Part shown: positions 1 to 5,324 of the stretch, piece by piece
Layout of the letters: the number at the start of each line of letters is the position of its first letter
Position numbering within the stretch: position 1 is the stretch's first letter
NCBI GenBank assembly: GCA_964483245.1
Contig: CAZABP010000082.1
Span: 1-15,136 of the forward strand
DNA from: CAZABP01 sp964483245
Lineage (GTDB): Bacteria; Planctomycetota; UBA1135; UBA2386
Length of the DNA stretch: 15,136 nt
Reading direction: 5' to 3'
Translations under genes and position numbers: made by a program
Notes under the pieces: model-generated
What the model was told of the DNA's origin: nothing
Databases searched by the model: none
What the model saw: only the letters and a program-made list of their open reading frames with translations

Positions 1-41
1 GCCACATCCTGACGATCCGGAGGCCTGAGTTCCGACAGTGG

Positions 42-455
42 TTACCGCCACGAGAATGGGGCTGAGATGCGAAGGTGTACACCGGTTCGAGCACTGCCCG
101 GAGAGGTGCGCGGAGGCTCGCACCAGTCGATGCGACCCTCATGTACGAAGAAGTGGCTCCGGCATCCCTGGGTGCGCCAGATCGAAGGGCTGAGCGTCAC
201 TAAGCCAGTAGACGGACTCCGACTCGCTTGCCATGCGGGTCGCGTGGATGCTGTCAGGTTCAGTTGGACCAAGGCGCGGCAACCGCATGGGCACAAGAGC
301 GCCGCGCACCAGTGGTGGCCATTCTCGCCGACGAGGTACACCGCCCTCGGTCGCACAACCTCCGGCAACTCGTCCACGATCACCGTCCGGAATCGAGCCG
401 CGCGGCGCGTGAACGGGCGCTGCAGCCATCGCCACAACCCGGTGAGGATCTTCAC
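42..455 (-). CDS. DUF6527 family protein, last gene of the ubiquitin-like operon
   Basis: Encodes 137 aa from a GTG whose codon overlaps the E1 stop as GTGA (452-455), with GGAG about 6 nt upstream; the reading frame continues further upstream, but that part lies inside the E1 gene. The N-terminus is basic (WLQRPFTRRAARFR). It is followed by VDELPEV, YLVGENGHHWCAALLCPCGC (residues 40-59), QLNL, a Ser-rich linker, SIWRTQGCRSHFF and GRIDWC. Six cysteines (50, 55, 57, 59, 98, 112) suggest a metal-binding or structural Cys cluster. This order of motifs is what I know as DUF6527, a family that travels with multiubiquitin/E2/E1-JAB operons. Its biochemical role is not visible from sequence; a Ubl-processing enzyme or accessory of the conjugation machinery is an inference from context. 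It ends with TAA 41 bases from the window edge, so further operon genes beyond the edge are possible. Confidence 0.85.
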   Translation of the reverse strand: MKILTGLWRWLQRPFTRRAARFRTVIVDELPEVVRPRAVYLVGENGHHWCAALLCPCGCRALVQLNLTASTRPAWQASRSPSTGLVTLSPSIWRTQGCRSHFFVHEGRIDWCEPPRTSPGSARTGVHLRISAPFSWR

Positions 456-1849
456 GGGGCTCCGCCGTCGCCTCGACTCAACGCCGGCATGCCAAGAAGT
501 GGCTCTGCGTCGCCGCGCCCCAGGACCTTGAGGAGACGTTCTGGTACAGGCTGACTTGCTTCGGTTTCGAGCATGGAGTGGCTGAGGCTGAAGCGAGTCG
601 TTGCGAAGCAAGCGTTCTCGTCCATGCGGAACGGGTGAAGGCGCGCGAGAGCCTCGTTCACCGCGAGACTCGCGAACAGCATATTGACGCTGATGACCGC
701 GGGACGGTCCACGACCACTCCTCGGATGTAGCCTCGGTCGAGACGCTCGCGATACTCGGCAGGGTTCGCTCGCAAGAGTTCTTCCGCCTCGAGCGCCTCG
801 CTGGAGAACACACCGCGATCCAGGAGGTCGAGGCCGTCGGGGCGAACGAAGTGCACGGCGCCGGCAACCTGGTTGATGGTCCCATCCGCAAGGGCCTCGA
901 GTTTCACGCCGACGTCGATGTAGGGCAGCAGGTAGTAGCGCGCGATGCGACCCAGGAGGTTGCGGGCGGCGAGCGAGTCCACGCAACCGAAGACCATGTC
1001 CGAGGCGGCGACGGCCCGAACGGCTGCCTCCTGCCGCAGATCGGTTGGAAACGCATGCACCCGCGTGCCGAGACCAATGCGCTCGACGTGACCAGCAAGG
1101 ACTTCGACCTTGAGCCGCCGTTGCCTGGCATCGTCCGCAACGGAGCCCAGAATGCGGTTCAGGTTCATCTCCTCTACACGGTCGGGATCGACCAGCACCA
1201 GCTCACCGACTCCCAACCGGACGAGCTGCTCGACGACGGGGCTCCCGGTTCCAGAGCAGCCGACGACGGCGATTCGGAGTCGTCCGAGCAGCATCGTCGT
1301 TCCGTCGCCGAAGAACTGGGCGTGCCGCTCGACGAACGCCGGCATGGCGGCTTCTGCACAACCCGCGTCGATGCGGACATCGTCGCCGACGACCGCTACC
1401 GAATCGATCGGCGAGAAGACACCCCATGCGCTGACCGTTCGCGCCAAGATGCGACCGTCGGGCAGCATGATCGCACTCGCGTGCGGGCGCTCGCCATCTA
1501 CCCAGCCGTGCACGGACTCGAAGAACCGGCGGTCGGAGGTATCGTCGACAGCCGAGAAGGCCGCCAGACCGGTGGGGTGGCTGTGGATCTTCAGAACCGC
1601 GAGTCCCTTCGCAGAGGCTTCGCGCAGCAGCGGCTCGAGCGATGTCGGGTGCCAGTCGATGCTGGTGCGCGAACGGCGACACATGTCGTGGGGCACCAGT
1701 TCCAGCTTGTGCATGAGCAGGACCTCGGTTCCGAGGGCTGCCGAGCGCCCGCAGAGCGCTGCGGCAACTGCCTCCTTCCCGTCACCGGGGAAGAGGTGAC
1801 GACGGAGATCCTCGTGCTGGCGCTGCGTGAACCGGAGCTTCGTGGTCAC
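452..1849 (-). CDS. JAMM peptidase - ThiF/E1 adenylyltransferase fusion
   Basis: Encodes 465 aa. The N-terminal half is a JAB/JAMM metallopeptidase: Glu26 (GKEAV), HSHP at 89-92, then Ser99 and Asp102, matching the H-x-H-x7-S-x2-D zinc motif used to cleave isopeptide or C-terminal Ubl bonds. The C-terminal half is a Rossmann ThiF/E1 domain: nucleotide loop GCSGTGS at 197-203, LVDPD around 219-223, MNLNR at 228-232 and GCVDS at 288-292. It should adenylate the Ubl C-terminus, while the fused peptidase matures or removes the Ubl. Cysteines occur only at 33, 57, 164, 198, 289 and 414, so the stretch where E1 enzymes usually carry the acceptor Cys has none. I chose the GTG at 1849 because it overlaps the E2 stop (GTGA) and has AGGAAGG 5 nt upstream; an ATG at 1879 would add 10 residues. 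JAB-E1 fusions are known from prokaryotic Ubl operons. Confidence 0.9.
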   Translation of the reverse strand: MTTKLRFTQRQHEDLRRHLFPGDGKEAVAAALCGRSAALGTEVLLMHKLELVPHDMCRRSRTSIDWHPTSLEPLLREASAKGLAVLKIHSHPTGLAAFSAVDDTSDRRFFESVHGWVDGERPHASAIMLPDGRILARTVSAWGVFSPIDSVAVVGDDVRIDAGCAEAAMPAFVERHAQFFGDGTTMLLGRLRIAVVGCSGTGSPVVEQLVRLGVGELVLVDPDRVEEMNLNRILGSVADDARQRRLKVEVLAGHVERIGLGTRVHAFPTDLRQEAAVRAVAASDMVFGCVDSLAARNLLGRIARYYLLPYIDVGVKLEALADGTINQVAGAVHFVRPDGLDLLDRGVFSSEALEAEELLRANPAEYRERLDRGYIRGVVVDRPAVISVNMLFASLAVNEALARLHPFRMDENACFATTRFSLSHSMLETEASQPVPERLLKVLGRGDAEPLLGMPALSRGDGGAP

Positions 1850-2256
1850 GCGGCCTTCCTGAGCTCGCGTTCGAGCCACTCATCGACGAGCAGCAGGTGC
1901 GTCTCGATGCAGTCGCAGCCGCGCCTCCAAGGGTTTGCTCCCGTGCGATGGCGTGACCACCGTTGCCATTGCCGGCCGTCGATCACGCGCTCCGTAACCT
2001 GGGCGATGGCTCTCCGATCCATTCGCACGAGGTGCGGATGGAAGTAGACCATGTCGATCTGCGTGTCGGGGTAGCTCGGCAGGATCTCGAGTGCCAGCGA
2101 GACCTGGGCGTGGTTGTAACCCGCGTGGACCGGGTACCCGTGGATCAAGACCCAGCGGGTACTCCCATCGACCATGGTCTCCCACGGAAGCCCTCGCGCA
2201 TCGAGGAACTCGCGGTCCGGCTCGGGGAGCACGAAGGCGCGCCGCGGCATCGCCAT
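1846..2256 (-). CDS. E2-fold ubiquitin-conjugating-like protein (Prok-E2 family E)
   Basis: Encodes 136 aa, close to a minimal UBC fold. Landmarks are LHGYPVHAGYN-like residues around 38-48 (actual WVLIHGYPVHAGYN), the proline-rich turn ILPSYPDTQIDMVYFHP at 58-74, the family signature WQRWSRH at 97-103 and a C-terminal helix with THLLLVDEWLER. The YP..PDT..DMVYF and WQ.WSRH pattern is characteristic of the prokaryotic E2 family E. The expected role is to accept the Ubl from the adjacent E1 and pass it to targets. The only cysteines are 114 and 116 (GCDC), after the SRH motif, so which residue carries the Ubl is open. The start is the ATG at 2256, 2 nt after the Ubl stop and preceded by GAGGGGA; a second Met two codons later is possible. 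Its TGA overlaps the E1 GTG. No E3-like gene is present. Confidence 0.85.
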   Translation of the reverse strand: MAMPRRAFVLPEPDREFLDARGLPWETMVDGSTRWVLIHGYPVHAGYNHAQVSLALEILPSYPDTQIDMVYFHPHLVRMDRRAIAQVTERVIDGRQWQRWSRHRTGANPWRRGCDCIETHLLLVDEWLERELRKAA

Positions 2257-2258
2257 CG

Positions 2259-2588
2259 TCAGCTCCCCTCGGTCGTGTCCTTCGGGATCGTCTGGAACCG
2301 CTCGACGCCTGGCTTGGTGAAGCTCACGACCTCGTTCGGTTCGACGACGTGCGCCTGACCGCCGCGGAACTTCTGGAACAGCTTGTGGGTCTCCGCGGAC
2401 TTGTTGACCAGCGCCAGGATCCCGGCGCCGGACAACTCGGGCTTGTCGACGCGCTTGATCTCGCGGTCGATGCGGATGACGTACGTCCGCGCTCGTGGCT
2501 TCGGGTCCGCTGGGCGCTCCCGTGCGAACGCTTCGATGTCGAGTTCGTCGAACGTCGGTTCTTGACCACCGCTGCCTGCCGTCGTCAT
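2259..2588 (-). CDS. Ubiquitin-like protein of the multiubiquitin family, single domain
   Basis: Encodes 109 aa and is first in the operon. The first 30 or so residues are polar and probably disordered (GSGGQEPTFDELDIEAF). They are followed by one beta-grasp unit from about residue 38: YVIRIDREIKRVD (strand pair), the helix with GAGILALVNKS, and LFQKFRGGQAHVVEPNEVVSFTKPGVERFQT. The 'F.....VEPNEVVSFTKPGVERF' ending is typical of Multi_ubiq domains, which in other species occur as tandem copies. Here there is one copy. The chain finishes in KDTTEGS with no terminal Gly-Gly, so the mature conjugating end is uncertain and may need trimming by the JAMM domain or another operon product. I chose the ATG at 2588 because AGGAAGAG lies a few nt upstream; an in-frame ATG at 2627 lacks a comparable site. 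It is the likely substrate of the E1 and E2 encoded directly downstream. Confidence 0.85.
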   Translation of the reverse strand: MTTAGSGGQEPTFDELDIEAFARERPADPKPRARTYVIRIDREIKRVDKPELSGAGILALVNKSAETHKLFQKFRGGQAHVVEPNEVVSFTKPGVERFQTIPKDTTEGS

Positions 2589-2622
2589 GTCTCTTCCTGC
2601 CTGGGTGTTCCTGAAGCCGCCC

Positions 2623-2653
2623 GGCACGGGGCCAGGCGTGGCGGCGTCGTGCC
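2623..2653 (-). promoter_or_regulatory. Inverted repeat GGCACG/CGTGCC in the presumed 5' leader of the Ubl operon
   Basis: Perfect 6-bp arms at 2623-2628 and 2648-2653 enclose a GC-rich 19-nt loop. It would lie in the 5' untranslated leader of the Ubl transcript if transcription starts near or upstream of 2655. It could fold as an RNA hairpin or act as a DNA-binding site. No U-run follows it, so it is not an intrinsic terminator. Confidence 0.3.
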
Positions 2654-2660
2654 TGCCACC

Positions 2661-2670
2661 AGTAGCTACT
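2661..2670. promoter_or_regulatory. 10-bp palindrome AGTAGCTACT
   Basis: A perfect self-complementary decamer sits in the divergent spacer. Part of it recurs as AGTAGC at 2721-2726, near the sigma-factor start. It is a candidate binding site for a dimeric regulator. Short palindromes arise by chance in GC-rich DNA, so this is only suggestive. Confidence 0.25.
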
Positions 2671-2676
2671 AGGCAC

Positions 2677-2708
2677 CGTTTCCGGCGGCCGCTGCGATCG
2701 AGGAAACG
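2677..2708. promoter_or_regulatory. Inverted pair CGTTTCC ... GGAAACG, candidate ECF-type -35 elements
   Basis: Perfect 7-bp arms at 2677-2683 and 2702-2708 flank an 18-bp spacer. Read outward, each arm gives GGAAAC, which resembles the GGAAC core of many ECF sigma -35 elements. The minus-strand copy is positioned to drive the Ubl operon with a leader of roughly 60 nt. The plus-strand copy would place its start almost on the sigma-factor start codon, so it fits less well. No confident -10 element was identified. The link to the adjacent sigma factor is inference. Confidence 0.35.
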
Positions 2709-2727
2709 TCGCCGGGTAGAAGTAGCA

Positions 2728-2737
2728 GGGGTACCCC
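2728..2737. promoter_or_regulatory. Palindrome GGGGTACCCC overlapping the sigma-factor ribosome-binding site
   Basis: A perfect 10-bp palindrome contains the AGGGG that serves as the ribosome site for the GTG start at 2739. A protein bound here would block both transcription and access to the ribosome site. As RNA it has no loop, so an intramolecular hairpin is unlikely. Confidence 0.3.
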
Positions 2738-2738
2738 A

Positions 2739-3341
2739 GTGACTCAGAAACAGGACCCGCCGGCCGTCGACCTAGCGGAGGACGAAGACATCGCGCTTCG
2801 GATCATGGAGCGGCAGGACCTCGGTCTACGCCTGCTGCTGCGAAAGTACGGCGGGAAGGTCAAGTCGTTCCTGCGGTGGAAGTACGGCGGGCAACTCGAC
2901 CAGCAGGACCGGACGGACATCCTGCACCAAGCAGCGTTTCGGGCCTGGAAGTACATCGACTCCTTCGATGAGGCGAAGGGCTCGCTGGGCGCTTGGTTCG
3001 TCGGCATCGCGCAGAACGAGGCAATCGACTACCTGCAGAGGGAACGGTTGCCGGTAGAGGGGCTGGAACACGACCCACCCGGCGACGCCGACGAGACCGA
3101 GATGACCCCCGAGAGGAGGAAACTGTTCGAGGAGCTGGACCAGGTGATCGAGGAGCTGCCCCCGATGCAGCGGGCGGTCGCCAAGGAGGACCTGCGGTGC
3201 AGTGGCGAGGCCGATGGGCCAGCCTTGGCGGCGAAGCTCGGAACGACGCCGAATGCGGTGCGCGTTGCCAGGTCGAAGGCGCGAAGAACCATCAGTGAGA
3301 AGCTACAGAAACGAGGACACCGGTTGGGAGGTGACGCATGA
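2739..3341 (+). CDS. ECF-like RNA polymerase sigma factor
   Basis: Encodes 200 aa from a GTG with AGGGG 7 nt upstream. Region 2 spans roughly residues 30-102. It includes a core-binding and -10 recognition helix pattern (LLLRKYGGKVKSFLRWKYG, then DILHQAAFRAWKYIDSFDEAKGSLGAWFVGIAQNEAIDYLQRER in pieces) that is typical of sigma70-family factors. A short acidic linker (about 108-125) leads into region 4 (128-195), with LPPMQRAV and a helix-turn-helix ALAAKLGTTPNAVRVARSKARRTI. There is no region 1 or 3, and the size suits an ECF-type factor. It should direct polymerase to a small set of promoters, presumably including its own or those of its neighbours. The next gene overlaps its stop as ATGA, so it is translationally coupled. 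Which ECF group it belongs to, and its promoter motif, cannot be told from this window. Confidence 0.9.
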   Translation: MTQKQDPPAVDLAEDEDIALRIMERQDLGLRLLLRKYGGKVKSFLRWKYGGQLDQQDRTDILHQAAFRAWKYIDSFDEAKGSLGAWFVGIAQNEAIDYLQRERLPVEGLEHDPPGDADETEMTPERRKLFEELDQVIEELPPMQRAVAKEDLRCSGEADGPALAAKLGTTPNAVRVARSKARRTISEKLQKRGHRLGGDA

Positions 3342-3706
3342 ACGAAGCAAACAGCAAGGCCTGGAGGGAACTCGCGAAGCGAGTTTGCGAAGGCGAGCGT
3401 CACGTCGTCAGCGGCGAGGATGCGGAGCGGCTGCTCCGATCGCTACCCGACGACCGAATCAGCGAGGCAGAAGCGGATGCCATCGTCGCGGCGGTGCTTG
3501 CGGGGCGCGCGACGCGCGAAAGACGGCGAACGCCGGTGACCGAAGAGAACCAGGAGACAGGGAAGGCGCCCAAGGCACACATCGAACAGGACGTGCTGCA
3601 GCTCAACCGGAACAAGGGCAGTGAGGACAAGGGCGCCGAGAAACTGCTCGAGGAACTCCGGCGCCAAGCGTTGGAGGACGACGAGGGGGAACGGCGATGG
3701 CCGTGA
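3338..3706 (+). CDS. Small charged hypothetical protein, possible sigma-factor partner
   Basis: Encodes 122 aa. The ATG overlaps the sigma-factor stop (ATGA), with AGGTG 7 nt upstream. I do not recognise the family. The first 60 residues look helical (AWRELAKRVCEGERHVVSGEDAERLLRSL, then ISEAEADAIVAAVLAG), followed by a very polar, lysine- and glutamate-rich tail with EKLLEELRRQALEDDE. There is no signal peptide, membrane segment or metal motif, and the only Cys is residue 17. Its position between a sigma factor and an ImmA-type peptidase would suit a soluble anti-sigma factor or peptidase substrate, but nothing in the sequence proves either role. It overlaps the peptidase gene by 10 nt. Confidence 0.75.
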   Translation: MNEANSKAWRELAKRVCEGERHVVSGEDAERLLRSLPDDRISEAEADAIVAAVLAGRATRERRRTPVTEENQETGKAPKAHIEQDVLQLNRNKGSEDKGAEKLLEELRRQALEDDEGERRWP

Positions 3707-4569
3707 ACCGTGAGACTGAGCGAAACCGTGCGGAGCGCGCCGCGAAGCTCGCCGAGGCACTCGTCGCGGACCTCGCCATCACGAGCGCGCCCATCGACCC
3801 GCTAGCGATTGCGGAAGGGGAACGGCCTCTTCTTGTCGCGAAGGGCGGGAACCTAGGAGACCTCTTCGATGGGCAGCTCGAGTACCACCGCCAGAAGGAC
3901 CGGTTCGTGTTGTTCTTCAACACGAAGTACGACCGCGGCGACGGGCGCCATCATCCGAGGACGAGGTTCTCCGTGGCCCACGAACTCGGACACTTCTACA
4001 TCGCGGAGCACCGAGCCTACCTGCTGCGGGGCGGGGCATCCCACAAGTCGCGCAGCGAGTTCTCTGTAGACTCGAACATCGAGCGCGAAGCCGACGCGTT
4101 CGCTGCGGGTTTGCTCCTTCCGCTCAGGTTCTTGGCGCCGAGGATCCGAGGCCGCGAGCTGACGACGCGCCTTCTGGACCAAATCGCCGGCGACTTCGAG
4201 GCGTCCCGAGTGGCGACCGCCATCCGTTGCGTGGAGGCAACGGACTATCCGTGCGCGGTCTTCGGTGTTCGGAATGGGTGCATCGCCTGGAAGCGCGTCT
4301 CCGAGATGGCGGTGAAGGCCGGATGCTACCCCCGAAGGGATCCAGGTCTCCGCTCCAAGAGCGCCGTCGAGCAGTGGGCCGCCTTCAGGCGCGGCGACGC
4401 GCGGGACACGGAGAAGGAAACGTCGCTCGGTAGTTGGTTCGAGACCTACGACCGGGACCACCTGGACGACGTTCTCGTGACGGAGCAGTATCTCCCCATC
4501 CCGGTGATGGGTACCGTCCTCGTCCTCGTCACGATGGACGAGCCGGACTTCTTCGACGAGGAGGACTGA
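3697..4569 (+). CDS. ImmA/IrrE family metallo-endopeptidase
   Basis: Encodes 290 aa. The zinc motif HELGH is at residues 95-99 within RFSVAHELGHFYIAEHR. The downstream NIEREADAFAAGLLLP (127-142) supplies the third ligand Glu and the helix typical of ImmA/IrrE (gluzincin-like) enzymes. The C-terminal 120 residues carry a mixed segment with four cysteines, including RNGCIAWKR, which may be the sensing domain that family members often add. These proteases are cytoplasmic and are known to cleave repressors or regulators in response to stress or phage-related signals (ImmA on ImmR, IrrE on DdrO). The ATG at 3697 overlaps the previous gene and follows GAGGGGGAA. Cleaving the neighbouring small protein to free the sigma factor is an attractive but unproven role. 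The acidic tail DEPDFFDEED is unusual. Confidence 0.88.
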   Translation: MAVNRETERNRAERAAKLAEALVADLAITSAPIDPLAIAEGERPLLVAKGGNLGDLFDGQLEYHRQKDRFVLFFNTKYDRGDGRHHPRTRFSVAHELGHFYIAEHRAYLLRGGASHKSRSEFSVDSNIEREADAFAAGLLLPLRFLAPRIRGRELTTRLLDQIAGDFEASRVATAIRCVEATDYPCAVFGVRNGCIAWKRVSEMAVKAGCYPRRDPGLRSKSAVEQWAAFRRGDARDTEKETSLGSWFETYDRDHLDDVLVTEQYLPIPVMGTVLVLVTMDEPDFFDEED

Positions 4570-4592
4570 CGCGACCTGCAGGAGCTGCACCC

Positions 4593-5042
4593 ATGGCGGC
4601 GTTTCGACGATGCATGGCGGCGGTTGTTACTGCACTGGCTTTCCAGCTTTGCAGCATCACCGTGATATGGAGCGCTTCAGTCGTGGGCATACTGCCGGCG
4701 TATGTGCCCGCGGACAGATGGGTGCGACCTGCCGTAATCGCTGGCCTTGTCGGTTGGTGCTTCGGCTTCCTGCGCGAACCTGCGCAACGGCCTCTGGCGG
4801 CGGCCGGGATAGCGTATGGAACGGCCGTCGCGTACGGCTCGGCTGTATCGCTGACACTGCCGACTGAGTACCGCCTGCCTTGGCCCATTGTTACACTGAT
4901 CCCTGTATTGGGGTTGGCCCTGCGATTCATCGTGCCGGGGCGCTCCGCACCAGCGCTCGCAGATCGCCACCAATCGATGTCGCGAGCGCAGCGTCGGCAA
5001 GCGAAGCGCCAAAGCAGCAAAGCACGACGCCTCACTCCATAG
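4593..5042 (+). CDS. Small membrane protein, four predicted transmembrane helices
   Basis: Encodes 149 aa, starting 23 nt after the peptidase stop with GGAG upstream of the ATG. Hydrophobic stretches at roughly residues 8-34, 46-60, 69-87 and 97-115 look like four membrane helices. A strongly basic cytoplasmic tail (RAQRRQAKRQSSKARR) follows. I recognise no family. Base composition is visibly more AT-rich than in the peptidase gene, so it may have a separate origin. Its stop codon lies 4-6 nt into the first copy of the 143-bp repeat, so the native C-terminus may have been altered by that rearrangement. It could be the last gene of the sigma-peptidase operon or unrelated. A longer frame starting at 4434 is rejected because it overlaps the peptidase. 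Confidence 0.6.
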   Translation: MAAFRRCMAAVVTALAFQLCSITVIWSASVVGILPAYVPADRWVRPAVIAGLVGWCFGFLREPAQRPLAAAGIAYGTAVAYGSAVSLTLPTEYRLPWPIVTLIPVLGLALRFIVPGRSAPALADRHQSMSRAQRRQAKRQSSKARRLTP

Positions 5043-5181
5043 TCCGCACCATCGCCACCGGGCGCGGGTGCGCATGGTGTCCAGCTTCGTTTCGAATCGC
5101 AGTGCCGCGGCGACGGGGCGGAATCAGGGTCGCAGTAGACGAAGTGAGTTGGTTACGACTACGAGAGAGGCGCCCATGTCC
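5036..5181. repeat. 143-bp tandem duplication, copy 1
   Basis: Copy 1 matches 5179-5324 at an offset of exactly 143 bp with a single mismatch that I can see (G at 5046 against C at 5189). It carries a displaced copy of the last 17 codons plus stop of the P-type ATPase gene (5124-5177, minus strand, beginning ATGGGCGCC), detached from the rest of that gene. The left end coincides with the stop codon of the small membrane protein. It has no other coding content. Confidence 0.95.
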
Positions 5182-5266
5182 ATAGTCCCCACCATCGCCA
5201 CCGGGCGCGGGTGCGCATGGTGTCCAGCTTCGTTTCGAATCGCAGTGCCGCGGCGACGGGGCGGAA
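5043..5266. other. Convergent intergenic region without a gene
   Basis: This 224-bp stretch between the stops of the membrane protein and the ATPase consists almost entirely of the tandem duplication. I found no hairpin followed by a T-run on either strand, so there is no evident intrinsic terminator for either convergent operon. Open frames here are products of the repeat. Confidence 0.7.
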
Positions 5267-5324
5267 TCAGGGTCGCAGTAGACGAAGTGAGTTGGTTACG
5301 ACTACGAGAGAGGCGCCCATGTCC
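5179..5324. repeat. 143-bp tandem duplication, copy 2
   Basis: Copy 2 shares TCC at 5179-5181 with the end of copy 1. That 3-bp overlap is a likely microhomology or slippage junction. Its right 58 bp (5267-5324) is the true 3' end of the P-type ATPase gene, and the remainder is downstream non-coding sequence. Two near-identical copies imply a recent duplication. No inverted terminal repeats or transposase are nearby. Confidence 0.95.

Larger units (their letters stand above)
2589..2738. promoter_or_regulatory. Divergent intergenic region between the Ubl operon and the sigma-factor operon
   Basis: This 150-bp spacer must hold the start signals for both divergent transcripts. It contains no convincing sigma70 -35/-10 pair on either strand. 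It is instead crowded with symmetric motifs listed separately (2623-2653, 2661-2670, 2677-2708, 2728-2737), which is how operator-rich regulatory spacers look. The boundaries are the two chosen start codons; no open frame crosses it with a ribosome site. Confidence 0.6.

Noticed and set aside
456..986. Upstream extension of the DUF6527 frame
   Set aside because: It lies wholly inside the E1 gene in another frame and reads as Arg/Pro-rich noise; the GTGA overlap start at 455 is far better supported.
578..2047. Long plus-strand open frame (489 codons) opposite the E1 gene
   Set aside because: It is antisense to the JAMM-E1 gene, whose motifs are unmistakable. Its translation shows no family signature, and long antisense frames are common in GC-rich DNA.
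42..2588. CBASS (Cap2/Cap3) or Bil system
   Set aside because: No cyclic-nucleotide synthase or effector gene is present, the JAMM and E1 domains are fused in one protein, and the Ubl and DUF6527 proteins fit the Bub class instead.
5036..5324. Possible CRISPR array or insertion-sequence ends
   Set aside because: There are only two copies, adjacent with no spacers, and each includes coding sequence of the ATPase. No terminal inverted repeats or transposase are present.
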